From assembly GCA_034430255.1 (NCBI GenBank), contig DAOUEU010000013.1:1-15812 (forward strand): a stretch of 15,812 bases of DNA. Direction: 5' to 3'. Each line of letters opens with the position of its first letter. Position 1 is the first letter of the stretch. The position numbers and the translations under genes were made by a program. The stretch is from DATKYK01 sp034430255 (GTDB lineage Bacteria > Chloroflexota > Dehalococcoidia > E44-bin15). This document shows, piece by piece, positions 7,036-14,136 of this stretch. The notes below the pieces were generated by a model that was not told the DNA's origin, did not search any database, and saw nothing but the letters and a program-made list of their open reading frames with translations.

Positions 7036-8043
7036 ATGAAGGCGCTGGTTACTGGAGCTACGGGATTTTTAGGGAGCCATATTGTTGAACGCTTGCTAGA
7101 GCAGGGCCATGAGGTGCGTGCACTGGCCCGCGAAACATCTAACCTTAATCACTTAAAGACCACGGCGGCTGAGATTGTCTTCGGCGCCGGTGAGGATTAC
7201 GGTAGTCTACTCCCAGCGGTTAATGGGGTGGATGTGGTTTTTCATGCAGCGGCACGGGTGATGCCGGGGTGGGGAGAGTGGGAAGACTTTCAGCGCGACA
7301 CGGTTAAGACCACCGAGAACCTGTTAAAGGCCAGCGCTAAGGCCAGGGTATCGCGGTTTATCTATGTTAGCTCCGGCACTGTGATAGGGAAAGCTGGTTG
7401 TGGCGACACTCCTGCTGACGAGTCGATAAAACCTGACCTAGATTTCAATCCCGATACCTATTATGACTGGGCCAAAATGCAGTCAGAGCATATGGTCCTT
7501 GACTACTATAAACAGGGCAAGCTCTCGGTTACAGTGGTGAGGCCGTGTATGATATACGGACCCAGGGACAGACTACTTACCGACCGCATGTTTCGTTATG
7601 TGAGTATGCCTATTGTGCTGTGGCCGGGATGGGAAAACGCCAGGACAGCCCTAGTACATGTTTCCGATGTTGCCGAGTGTACTATTCTTGCAGCCATGAA
7701 TGAGCAGGCTGCCGGACAGATATACAACATCGCTCCTGATGCTGAGCAGCGCTTCCGTGACTTTATTGGTACCCTGGCCCGGGCAGTGGGCAAGTCGGAA
7801 CCTCGGTTTACTATTCCTTTATGGGTGATCTATGCCACGGGTGCGTTTCTTGAAGTGTGGGCAAAGTTGTGGCGAAACAAGAACTTACCATTCCTAACCC
7901 GCTCCGATGCACGGTTTATTGGAGAGGGTATGTATATCGATGGCTGTAAAGCCAGGAAGGATCTGGGGTGGGAGCAAAGAGTTACCATGGAGGAGGGCAC
8001 CAGGCAATATGCCCAGTGGCGGCGCGAACATAAGAAGAAGTAG
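7036..8043 (+). CDS. Extended SDR: NAD(P)-dependent epimerase / 3-beta-HSD / dihydroflavonol-reductase-like (335 aa)
   Basis: An NAD(P)-binding reductase or epimerase of the extended short-chain dehydrogenase family. MKALVTGATGFLGSH holds the TGxxGxxG coenzyme motif (residues 7-13). VSSG (111-114) supplies the catalytic Ser, and YDWAK (143-147) is the YxxxK active site; RPCMIYGP (169-176) is the conserved block after it. The ATG at 7036 is preferred over the in-frame TTG at 7012 because it puts the Rossmann strand at the N-terminus and has AAGGTGAGG just upstream. The start codon overlaps by 4 nt (ATGA) the end of a possible 13-codon leader (6998-7039) that has its own AAAGGAGGG site. It lies 152 nt after the AOR gene and 64 nt before the Fe-S protein gene. 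Sugar-nucleotide epimerase, ketone reductase and 3-beta-hydroxysteroid dehydrogenase roles cannot be separated by eye. The neighbours favour a small-molecule ketone/alcohol over a sugar. Confidence 0.85.
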   Translation: MKALVTGATGFLGSHIVERLLEQGHEVRALARETSNLNHLKTTAAEIVFGAGEDYGSLLPAVNGVDVVFHAAARVMPGWGEWEDFQRDTVKTTENLLKASAKARVSRFIYVSSGTVIGKAGCGDTPADESIKPDLDFNPDTYYDWAKMQSEHMVLDYYKQGKLSVTVVRPCMIYGPRDRLLTDRMFRYVSMPIVLWPGWENARTALVHVSDVAECTILAAMNEQAAGQIYNIAPDAEQRFRDFIGTLARAVGKSEPRFTIPLWVIYATGAFLEVWAKLWRNKNLPFLTRSDARFIGEGMYIDGCKARKDLGWEQRVTMEEGTRQYAQWRREHKKK

Positions 8044-8107
8044 GCGCTATCAGCTTGTAATCTAGAAGAGTTAAGGAGGATAAATAATCCTATGATGGGA
8101 GCAGGTG

Positions 8108-9019
8108 ATGGATGATTCGACTAAAGCACTATATGATGATTACCCCGATGAGGACAAGAGCGACTTCTTTTCTGCTTTCGTTTACATGAAGTATATCGAT
8201 CACTTTATGCACCATGCGCTTTTAGCGTCTGGCTTATCCCCCAAAGAGCGCAAGGAGCTACCTGAAGCGGGAATTGACCAGTTGCTCATGGCTGCTATTC
8301 AGCGTATCGCGGAGGCGGCACCCAGTTTTGACACGAGCTTCTATCACGGTAAGGTGGTGAAGTTGAAGGATGCGATACAGCTGGTTTCCCAGAAAACCGA
8401 CCTGTCTTTGATTACGCCCGAGCAAGTGATCCCGTTTAAGGTGGCTAAGGATATCGTCCTGAAAAACCCTCAATCGATTGCCGTGGGAATCTGTGCCTGC
8501 CGCAAAGCCTCGGAGAATCCCTGTAGTCCTATGGAGGTCTGCCTTTTCGTGGGTGATCCGGGCGCTTACTTCATTGCTGACCAGAACCCGGAGTTCCGCA
8601 AGATTTCGCATGAGGAGGCGGTGAGTATCCTGGAAGCGGAGCATGAGCGGGGCCATGTTCATTGCGCCTACTTCAAGAAGGACATGGGAGGCAAATTCTT
8701 CGCCATCTGTAATTGCTGCAGCTGTTGCTGCCTTGGAGTAAAAATGTGGAACTTGTTGGAAGGGTCAATCCCTATTATCGCGCCCTCGGGTTATCTCGCT
8801 CACGTGAGCGATGACTGTAACGGGTGCGGTAGTTGCGATGACTGCTGCCCTTTCAATGCGCTGAGCATGGGTGATGAGGTAGCTGTGGTTGACCAGGCTA
8901 AGTGTATGGGCTGCGGGGTTTGTGAGGACATATGCCCCATTGGCGCTATCAGCCTAGAGCGAGAACCATCCAAGGGTGAACCTCTGGATTTATCCGAATT
9001 GATGAGCAAAACGGAGTAG
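8108..9019 (+). CDS. Cysteine-rich 4Fe-4S protein (303 aa), two ferredoxin-type clusters plus extra Cys motifs
   Basis: The C-terminal part carries two classic CxxCxxCxxxCP motifs (C237-C240-C243-C247 and C266-C269-C272-C276), so it should bind two 4Fe-4S clusters and transfer electrons. Upstream there are two further cysteine groups: C129/C131/C139/C145 in ICACRK...CSPMEVC, and six cysteines in CNCCSCCC (201-208). There is also C186, making 20 cysteines in all. The extra groups suggest another metal centre. The N-terminal 120 residues are helical-looking without cysteine and may be a partner-binding domain (DFFSAFVYMKYIDHFMHHAL). ATG 8108 is chosen because GGGAG lies 6 nt before it; GTG 8105 would add one residue. 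The strong AAGGAGG at 8073-8079 instead precedes ATG 8092, which opens a 7-codon frame overlapping this start. It sits between the SDR and the CoA-transferase and is likely the electron carrier for the local redox enzymes. Confidence 0.85.
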   Translation: MDDSTKALYDDYPDEDKSDFFSAFVYMKYIDHFMHHALLASGLSPKERKELPEAGIDQLLMAAIQRIAEAAPSFDTSFYHGKVVKLKDAIQLVSQKTDLSLITPEQVIPFKVAKDIVLKNPQSIAVGICACRKASENPCSPMEVCLFVGDPGAYFIADQNPEFRKISHEEAVSILEAEHERGHVHCAYFKKDMGGKFFAICNCCSCCCLGVKMWNLLEGSIPIIAPSGYLAHVSDDCNGCGSCDDCCPFNALSMGDEVAVVDQAKCMGCGVCEDICPIGAISLEREPSKGEPLDLSELMSKTE

Positions 9020-9056
9020 GAGCGGAGAATTCAGTATAAATGAGGGATTAGTTAAA

Positions 9057-10229
9057 ATGGCACTTGCTCTTGAAGGGATAAGGATTATTGATATGGCCTG
9101 GCTGGGGCCCGGCCCTTTTTGTGCCAATACGTTGGGCGATCTCGGTGCCGATGTGATAAAGGTCTATGAGGCTCATCCCGAACGCCGTGGCGGACCGGTC
9201 ATGTTCTTGTTCGATCCGGCTATGCAGCCCGGATTTCGGAACTGTCGGGCCATGGGGCTTGATTTAAAGTCGGAAGAAGGCCGCAATATTTTCTACCATT
9301 TGGCCAAAGGCGCTGATGTGGTGATGGAAGGTTTCCGGCCCGGTGTAGTGAAGAGATTGGGGGTAGACTACGAAACCATCAAGGAGATTAACCCGCGGGT
9401 AGTGTATGCCTCGCTTACCGGATATGGGCAGGATGGGCCCTACCGTGACCTAGTGGGGCATGACATTAACTATATATCGATCGGTGGGCTCTTGGGGATG
9501 ACAGGGCCTGCGGGCGGTGCGCCGGTTATTCCAGGTGCCATAATCGCTGACTTCGCTGCCGGTGGCATGTCGGCTACTATCGGGATTCTGGTAGCATTAA
9601 TGGCCAGGGAGAGGACAGGAAAGGGGCAGTTTGTGGATATGTCCATGACGGATGCAGTGGTGGAACTGACCTCCATACAGTTAACCCCCTATTTACATAA
9701 CAGAACGGTTCCCAGAAAAGGGGAGACGATGTTCACCGGTCACTATCCCTGGTATAATGTATACCAGACCAAGGACAAAAAGTACATCAGCATCGGCGCG
9801 CTAGAGCCGTGGTTCTTTACGAATCTGTGTAAGCTTCTGGGTTGTGAGCATTTCATTGAGCATCAGTTTGCCGAGGGAGAGAAGCGGGAGGAGATATTCA
9901 ACCATTTCAAGGCGACCTTTATGACCAAAACGAGGGATGAGTGGGTCGCCTTGCTTCGACAGAAGGATACATGTGTTGCCCCGGTCTATGACATTGACGA
10001 GATGGAATCTGACCCTCAATTGATCGCTCGCCGAATGATTATTGAGGCGGATCACCCCACAATAGGCCGGGTGAAGCAGGTTGGTTCGATGCATAAGCTG
10101 TCTGATTCCCCGGTCGAGGTGAGGAACTGGTGCATCCGCTTCGGGCAGCACACTGAGGAGATAATGCTCGAGCTTGGCTACGACAAGGCCCGCATAGATG
10201 AATTATTTAAGGCGGAGGTGATAGGCTAG
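9057..10229 (+). CDS. CaiB/BaiF family (class III) CoA-transferase (390 aa)
   Basis: Moves CoA between carboxylic acids through an aspartyl intermediate; it is cytoplasmic and dimeric in the family. It starts LEGIRIIDMAWLGPGPF with TLGDLGADVIKVYE (25-38), the family signature at the N-terminus. GLDLKSEEGR (67-76), FRPGVVKRLGVDYE (93-106) and SLTGYGQDGPY (119-129) are all typical. The probable catalytic Asp is D165 in AIIADFAAGG. Length is standard. ATG 9057 follows GAGGGA by about 9 nt, and the gene begins 37 nt after the Fe-S protein stop, so one transcript is likely. It would activate an acid made by the upstream enzymes so that the downstream thiolase can act on it; the actual substrate cannot be told. 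A large palindrome follows the stop by 46 nt. Confidence 0.92.
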   Translation: MALALEGIRIIDMAWLGPGPFCANTLGDLGADVIKVYEAHPERRGGPVMFLFDPAMQPGFRNCRAMGLDLKSEEGRNIFYHLAKGADVVMEGFRPGVVKRLGVDYETIKEINPRVVYASLTGYGQDGPYRDLVGHDINYISIGGLLGMTGPAGGAPVIPGAIIADFAAGGMSATIGILVALMARERTGKGQFVDMSMTDAVVELTSIQLTPYLHNRTVPRKGETMFTGHYPWYNVYQTKDKKYISIGALEPWFFTNLCKLLGCEHFIEHQFAEGEKREEIFNHFKATFMTKTRDEWVALLRQKDTCVAPVYDIDEMESDPQLIARRMIIEADHPTIGRVKQVGSMHKLSDSPVEVRNWCIRFGQHTEEIMLELGYDKARIDELFKAEVIG

Positions 10230-10274
10230 GTGACCATGTTAATCGTGGAGCAGAGCCACTGAATAGTGGGAACT

Positions 10275-10306
10275 GTTTATGGGGGCTATATATAGCCCCC
10301 ATAAAC
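10275..10306. terminator. 32-bp perfect palindrome; terminator or operator
   Basis: Arms 10275-10290 (GTTTATGGGGGCTATA) and 10291-10306 are exact reverse complements with no spacer. As RNA this gives a 14-bp hairpin with a TATA loop. It lies between the CoA-transferase stop and the next gene. The following bases (TTGTTATAAAA) are only weakly T-rich, so this is not a textbook terminator. The symmetry and its place before the next gene's ribosome site also suit a regulator-binding site. A second inverted repeat, TTATAAA/TTTATAA, lies at 10310-10328. Confidence 0.45.
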
Positions 10307-10360
10307 TTGTTATAAAACTGGTTTATAAAAAATATAAAATATACTAAGGAGGTGTTTTAA

Positions 10361-11815
10361 ATGGCTGGGATTACTTCTTACGGCGCATACATACCGTACC
10401 ATCGGCTGAGTCGGGAGAAGATTTATGAAGCCTGGGGCGGTTTCCCCATGCCTGGGGAAAAGGCGATGGCCAGCTACGATGAGGATGCGGTGACCATGGC
10501 CTGGGAGGCTGCCAACGATTGTTTGCATGGTTTCGAGCCCAGGAAGATCGGTGGCTTGTATCTAGCTACAACCACCTATCCCTATAAAGAGAAGCAGTGT
10601 TCGACCATTGTCGCAACGGCGCTCGATATGGGAAGTGAGATCCGGACCGCTGATTTTGCCAACTCGCTACGGGGTGGAACTATAGCGATTGCTTCGGCCC
10701 TGGATGCGGTCAAGGCGGGATCGGCCGAGAGCATTGTTGTGACTGCCGCCGACACTCGTATGCCGGCACCGGGCGGTTTTGTCGAGGGGTCCTTCGGTGA
10801 CGGAGCCGCTGCACTTCTCATTGGAGACAAGAATGTTATAGCCACTATTGAAGATCACTACTTCGTATCTGACGAATTCACTGGTGAGTGGCGCGCAGAT
10901 GGTGACACATTTATACGCTCTTGGGAGGATAGGATGGTGCTCGATGAGGGCTACTCTGCTATTCTTCCGCAGGCGATGTCGGGGTTGATGAAGAAAAATA
11001 AGCTTGAAGCCAAGGATTTCGCTAAGGTAGTGGTTAGTGCACCTATCGATATAAGAAGGCACGGGAAGCTGACAGTAGGGCTCGGCTTCGGCATGGAGCA
11101 GATCCAGGAGCCATTCTTTATGACGGTGGGCAATACGGGCACTGCGATGGCGATGATGATGCTTGTCGCCGCTCTAGAAGAGGCTAAGCCCGGTGATAAG
11201 ATCCTCTTTGCCAATTATGGAAATGGGGCCGATGCCTTCCTCATTGAGGTAACGGATGCGATTAAGAACAAAAAGGTTCGCGACCGCTGTGCTACCAAGG
11301 GTTACCTGGCATCGAAGCGAGTACTCACAAATTATGCCACTTACCTTAAATGGCGTGGATTGGTCACCGTAGAGCGCGCCCGTCGTCCGGAGATACCCTT
11401 CGTCTCACTGACAGCTTTAAAACGGAGCCGTAAAGAGGTGCTTCGCCTCTATGGAGATAAATGCAAGGTATGTGGCAATGTTCAATACCAGATGCCTTTC
11501 GGCGTGGGCGGCATGACGCCCATCAGGGTGTGCTACTACTGCCAGGCCAAGGACCAGTTCGAGGATTACCGCTTCTCTGATAAGAAAGGTCATATCTTTA
11601 CCTATTCTCTCGACCTGCTGGCGGATGTTATTGATCCGCCAGGCTCACCTGTATTCATAGACTTCGAGGGCGGTGGCCGCGGTTGGTTTGAGCTCACCGA
11701 CCGTGACCCAGAGCAGGTGAAGGTTGGTATGCCGGTGGAGATGGTATTACGGCAGATGTACTTCGACCGCGGGATACATAACTACTACTGGAAAGCACGG
11801 CCGGCAAGAGGGTAA
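10361..11815 (+). CDS. HMG-CoA synthase-like protein fused to DUF35 zinc-ribbon/OB-fold domain (484 aa)
   Basis: Residues 1 to about 300 form a thiolase-superfamily fold of the HMG-CoA synthase/KAS III type. SYDEDAVTMAWEAA (38-51) holds the family's acidic residue, SFGDGAAALLIG is at 144-155, VGNTGTA at 256-262, and PGDKILFANYGNGADAF at 277-293. Residues 365-397 are a zinc ribbon (C368, C371, C391, C394), followed by an OB-fold to the end, which together make DUF35. Where HMG-CoA synthases have Cys in C-x-G-G-T or C-K-A-G-T, this protein reads LRGGT, placing L103 at the nucleophile (S102 beside it). The usual His of HxP is replaced in SAPID (226-230). So it probably does not form an acyl-enzyme. 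DUF35 proteins act as partners of thiolases, and the next gene is an intact thiolase. ATG 10361 has AAGGAGG 8 nt upstream. Confidence 0.88.
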   Translation: MAGITSYGAYIPYHRLSREKIYEAWGGFPMPGEKAMASYDEDAVTMAWEAANDCLHGFEPRKIGGLYLATTTYPYKEKQCSTIVATALDMGSEIRTADFANSLRGGTIAIASALDAVKAGSAESIVVTAADTRMPAPGGFVEGSFGDGAAALLIGDKNVIATIEDHYFVSDEFTGEWRADGDTFIRSWEDRMVLDEGYSAILPQAMSGLMKKNKLEAKDFAKVVVSAPIDIRRHGKLTVGLGFGMEQIQEPFFMTVGNTGTAMAMMMLVAALEEAKPGDKILFANYGNGADAFLIEVTDAIKNKKVRDRCATKGYLASKRVLTNYATYLKWRGLVTVERARRPEIPFVSLTALKRSRKEVLRLYGDKCKVCGNVQYQMPFGVGGMTPIRVCYYCQAKDQFEDYRFSDKKGHIFTYSLDLLADVIDPPGSPVFIDFEGGGRGWFELTDRDPEQVKVGMPVEMVLRQMYFDRGIHNYYWKARPARG

Positions 11816-11914
11816 TGTGATTAAAAGGGCACCACAGGGGAATCGGGCAAGCCCTTAAACAGCAAACCTATCGAAACCTGGAGGCAATGACAAAGACTAA
11901 AAAGGGAGGATGAA

Positions 11915-13099
11915 ATGGCAGAGAGTGTGAAGGATAAAGTAGCAATAATTGGAATGGGCTGTACCAAGTTCGGTGAGCTATGGAATACCAGTGCCAGCGA
12001 CCTGATGGTAGATGCTGCCTATGAGGCCTATGAGGACGCCGGGGTCGAGCCTAAGGATATCGATGCAGCCTGGGTGGGTAACTGGCAGGAGGTCACCGGA
12101 ATGGCTGGTCTTGGCCTAGCCGGCCTCCGGCTTCAGTACAAGCCGATAACCAGGGTGGAGAATATGTGCGCCACCGGCACCGACGCGTTGCGCAATGCTG
12201 CCTATGCGGTGGCATCGGGCGTGGTTGATATCGCACTGGCGGTGGGCGCGGAGAAGCTGAAGGACATGGGTTACGCTGGCCTTATTTCCACCGCCCCTGG
12301 GGGCACTGCGGGCGTCGGAGGTGTGGCAACAACCGCACCGGCCATATTTGCTATGATGGCGACGAGGTACTTCGACCGCTACAACCTGAGCCCGGACGAG
12401 GGCAAGAGGATGCTGGCGCACATTTCGTCGAAGAGCCATCATAATGGCAACCTGAATCCAAAAGCCCATTTTCACCGGGAGGTTACCATTGATCAGGTAA
12501 TGAATGCTCCTATAATTGCCTGGCCGCTGGGTCTTTTCGACTGCTGCGGCGTGAGCGATGGCGGAGCTGCTGCTATCGTGGTACGTGCCGCGGATGCAAA
12601 GAAATTCAGGCCTGATCCAGTCTACATTAAGGCAGTACAGATGTGCGTTGGCCCTGCTGAAGGCCCGGTGAGGAATGATTACGACTTCACCCATGTGGAG
12701 GAGACCTATCGCGCCGGGCTGGTGGCCTATGCCGAGGCAGGGGTAAAAAATCCGCGCGAGGAGATCGGGATGGCCGAGGTCCATGACTGCTTCTCTATAA
12801 CCGAGGCCACGATTATGGAGGACCTCCAGTTCAGCCCCAGGGGGAAGTGTAGAGATGATATCGAGAGTGGCTTCTTCGACCTTGACGGAGGGTTGCCGGT
12901 GCAGCCCGATGGCGGCCTCAAGTGTTTCGGGCACCCGGTTGGTGCTAGCGGGCTGAGGATGATATATGAGATGTACCTGCAGCTTCAGGGAAAGGCCGGC
13001 CCCCGGCAGTTAAAGAACCCCAAGCTTGGCTTGACCCATAACATGGGGGGGATGCCCCCGGCGTGCACAGTCGCCGTTTCTATCTTAGGGCTAGCATAA
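11915..13099 (+). CDS. Thiolase, SCP-x / acetyl-CoA acetyltransferase-like (394 aa)
   Basis: Catalyses thiolytic cleavage or Claisen-type condensation of acyl-CoA; some SCP-x-like members with DUF35 partners act as aldolases on steroid side chains. It begins VAIIGMGCTKFGEL (9-22), typical of the SCP-x group. The nucleophile is C85 in ENMCATGTDA. HDCFSITEA (290-298), GGLKCFGHPVGASG (333-346, with H340) and HNMGGMPPACTVAV (375-388, with C384) complete the active-site blocks, so it looks catalytically competent. Length is normal for the family. ATG 11915 has AAGGGAGG about 5 nt upstream. It follows the synthase-like/DUF35 gene by 99 nt, and the pair probably forms a complex, as PhlA/PhlB/PhlC and other thiolase-DUF35 systems do. 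A hairpin 7 nt after the stop ends the cluster. Confidence 0.92.
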   Translation: MAESVKDKVAIIGMGCTKFGELWNTSASDLMVDAAYEAYEDAGVEPKDIDAAWVGNWQEVTGMAGLGLAGLRLQYKPITRVENMCATGTDALRNAAYAVASGVVDIALAVGAEKLKDMGYAGLISTAPGGTAGVGGVATTAPAIFAMMATRYFDRYNLSPDEGKRMLAHISSKSHHNGNLNPKAHFHREVTIDQVMNAPIIAWPLGLFDCCGVSDGGAAAIVVRAADAKKFRPDPVYIKAVQMCVGPAEGPVRNDYDFTHVEETYRAGLVAYAEAGVKNPREEIGMAEVHDCFSITEATIMEDLQFSPRGKCRDDIESGFFDLDGGLPVQPDGGLKCFGHPVGASGLRMIYEMYLQLQGKAGPRQLKNPKLGLTHNMGGMPPACTVAVSILGLA

Positions 13100-13105
13100 A
13101 GATGA

Positions 13106-13151
13106 TATCGCTCCTGCGTCTAAATGTTTTTCATATGGCGCAGGAGCGATA
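13106..13151. terminator. 13-bp perfect stem-loop between convergent genes
   Basis: TATCGCTCCTGCG (13106-13118) and its exact reverse complement (13139-13151) enclose a 20-nt loop, 7 nt after the thiolase stop and about 100 nt past the DUF5679 stop on the other strand. Position and stability suit a shared terminator, though no clear T-run follows on either strand. Confidence 0.5.
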
Positions 13152-13254
13152 ATAAATTCCCTTTAATCGAACCCTCACATTCCGGCTATAAATTGCCACA
13201 TGAGAGACATCGATTATCGGTATTTCTTTAAATTGGGAACGCTACAAAGCGATC

Positions 13255-13395
13255 CTATGACTTGCCTATTCGAAATACCTTGGTGTTACAATTTGGGCAG
13301 TTGCCCTGAGTTGCGGGGCGCCCATTCTTCATGGTTATCGACCGTGGGTTCTTGATCTCAACCTTTTTCCGGCACTTCATACAGTATGCTTGCAT
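13255..13395 (-). CDS. DUF5679 zinc-ribbon mini-protein (46 aa)
   Basis: A short but convincing gene. The product begins MQAYCMKCRKKVEIKNP and ends NCPNCNTKVFRIGKS, with two CxxC knuckles (C5/C8 and C33/C36) expected to bind one zinc ion. The middle SITMKNGRPATQG is the most conserved part of the DUF5679 family, whose members are about 45-60 residues and share this opening and ending. Function is unknown; nucleic-acid or ribosome-associated roles are only guesses. ATG 13395 has AAAGGAGGG about 5 nt upstream, and an excellent promoter lies 28-56 nt upstream, so it is probably a single-gene, constitutively expressed transcript. It is convergent with the thiolase gene. Confidence 0.9.
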   Translation of the reverse strand: MQAYCMKCRKKVEIKNPRSITMKNGRPATQGNCPNCNTKVFRIGKS

Positions 13396-13692
13396 TACAC
13401 CCTCCTTTGGAAATTTGACAAGAGACTAACACGTTTAGGCCCATCTGTCAATAGGTTTGGCGTGGGAATTTATATTTTGCTCTGAATGACCGGTGGCCGC
13501 TGCGAACTCATCCTTAGTTTTGAACATGATATAGACCATATCTATTTCCCATGCGTTGGAAATGGCGGCTACAAAGTCGCGTCTCTGATGGATGCCCTGG
13601 TTCTGCCCGTAAAGGGATATTTAATTCCCAGCATTTTAGCAGACTCTGTCTCAAACATATTTCGCTCTGCTCACAAACGGGGCGCGCTCCTT
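13396..13692. other. 297-bp gap between DUF5679 and DUF488 genes, possibly with a decayed small gene
   Basis: Apart from the DUF5679 promoter, the minus strand shows two protein-like frames that would join through a frameshift. ATG 13658 opens 29 codons (MFETESAKMLGIKYPFTG...) ending at a TAG at 13569-13571. Another frame is open from 13620 to a TAA at 13435 and contains RRDFVAAISNAWEIDM and FKTKDEFAAATGHSEQN. No good ribosome site is seen and I do not recognise either part. A plus-strand frame across this gap runs antisense into DUF488 and lacks a ribosome site. Confidence 0.25.
13423..13451 (-). promoter_or_regulatory. Sigma70-type promoter for the DUF5679 gene
   Basis: On the minus strand a consensus TTGACA (complement of 13446-13451) is followed after 17 nt by TAGTCT (complement of 13423-13428), preceded by TG one base upstream (extended -10, TGTTAGTCT). 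The start site would fall near 13416, giving a leader of about 20 nt that contains the AAAGGAGGG ribosome site. Confidence 0.65.
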
Positions 13693-14136
13693 CTACCCAC
13701 AGGAGTTCTCTTTGATTGCCAATCTCTCCTGGTCAATGATATGGATAACTCGCCATCCCTGTTTCTCAAGCTCGGCACCGATAAAGCGGCGATGGCAACG
13801 CCAGGGGAAGCGCTCGGCACAAACCAAAGCTACCGTACTTCTCCTGGCTATTTGGATGAGCTTTTCCATGCCCTCACTGAACTCGGACGAGGTAGTGAAG
13901 GCCTGGTAACCCCCGAGACGGTAGCCTCCCAGCACTTCTCCCATATGGACGTAATCGATGTCGGCATGTCGTAAAAATCTGGGAAAATTTTCACTCGAGA
14001 AGTGCTCAAACCTGCTCAAGGGGAACCTCCTCACGTCGACTACAACTGCTACGTTGCGGCTGGTGAGCAGACTCGTAAACTCCTCCGCGGAGCGAGTGCT
14101 GGTGCCGATAGTGTAAATGGTTCCCTTGAGTGCCAT
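13693..14136 (-). CDS. DUF488 family protein (147 aa)
   Basis: A small cytoplasmic protein of unknown biochemical role. TIYTIGTSTRSAEEF near the N-terminus, VVVDVRRFPLSRFEHF around residues 31-47, YVHMGEVLGGYR (about 62-73), and the C-terminal VCAERFPWRCHRRFIG with W..IHII are the DUF488 signature; family members have TIGHS where this has TIGTS. ATG 14136 shares one base with the purQ stop (TGATG), so translation is probably coupled; TTG 14139 would be a one-codon-longer alternative. No independent ribosome site is obvious, which also argues for coupling. Length is normal for the family. Being last in a purine operon gives no clear hint of function. Confidence 0.88.
   Translation of the reverse strand: MALKGTIYTIGTSTRSAEEFTSLLTSRNVAVVVDVRRFPLSRFEHFSSENFPRFLRHADIDYVHMGEVLGGYRLGGYQAFTTSSEFSEGMEKLIQIARRSTVALVCAERFPWRCHRRFIGAELEKQGWRVIHIIDQERLAIKENSCG

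Noticed and set aside
10307..10345. Possible promoter (TTGTTA with TATAAA or TATACT) before the synthase-like gene
   Set aside because: Spacing to TATAAA is 20 nt, and TATACT abuts the ribosome site so the transcript would lose it; the region is simply AT-rich.
12116..12934. Minus-strand 272-aa frame inside the thiolase gene
   Set aside because: Shadow of the thiolase coding frame; no motif, no ribosome site.
13486..13974. Plus-strand 162-aa frame
   Set aside because: It runs antisense through most of the DUF488 gene, has no ribosome site and shows no family resemblance; the DUF488 reading is clear.
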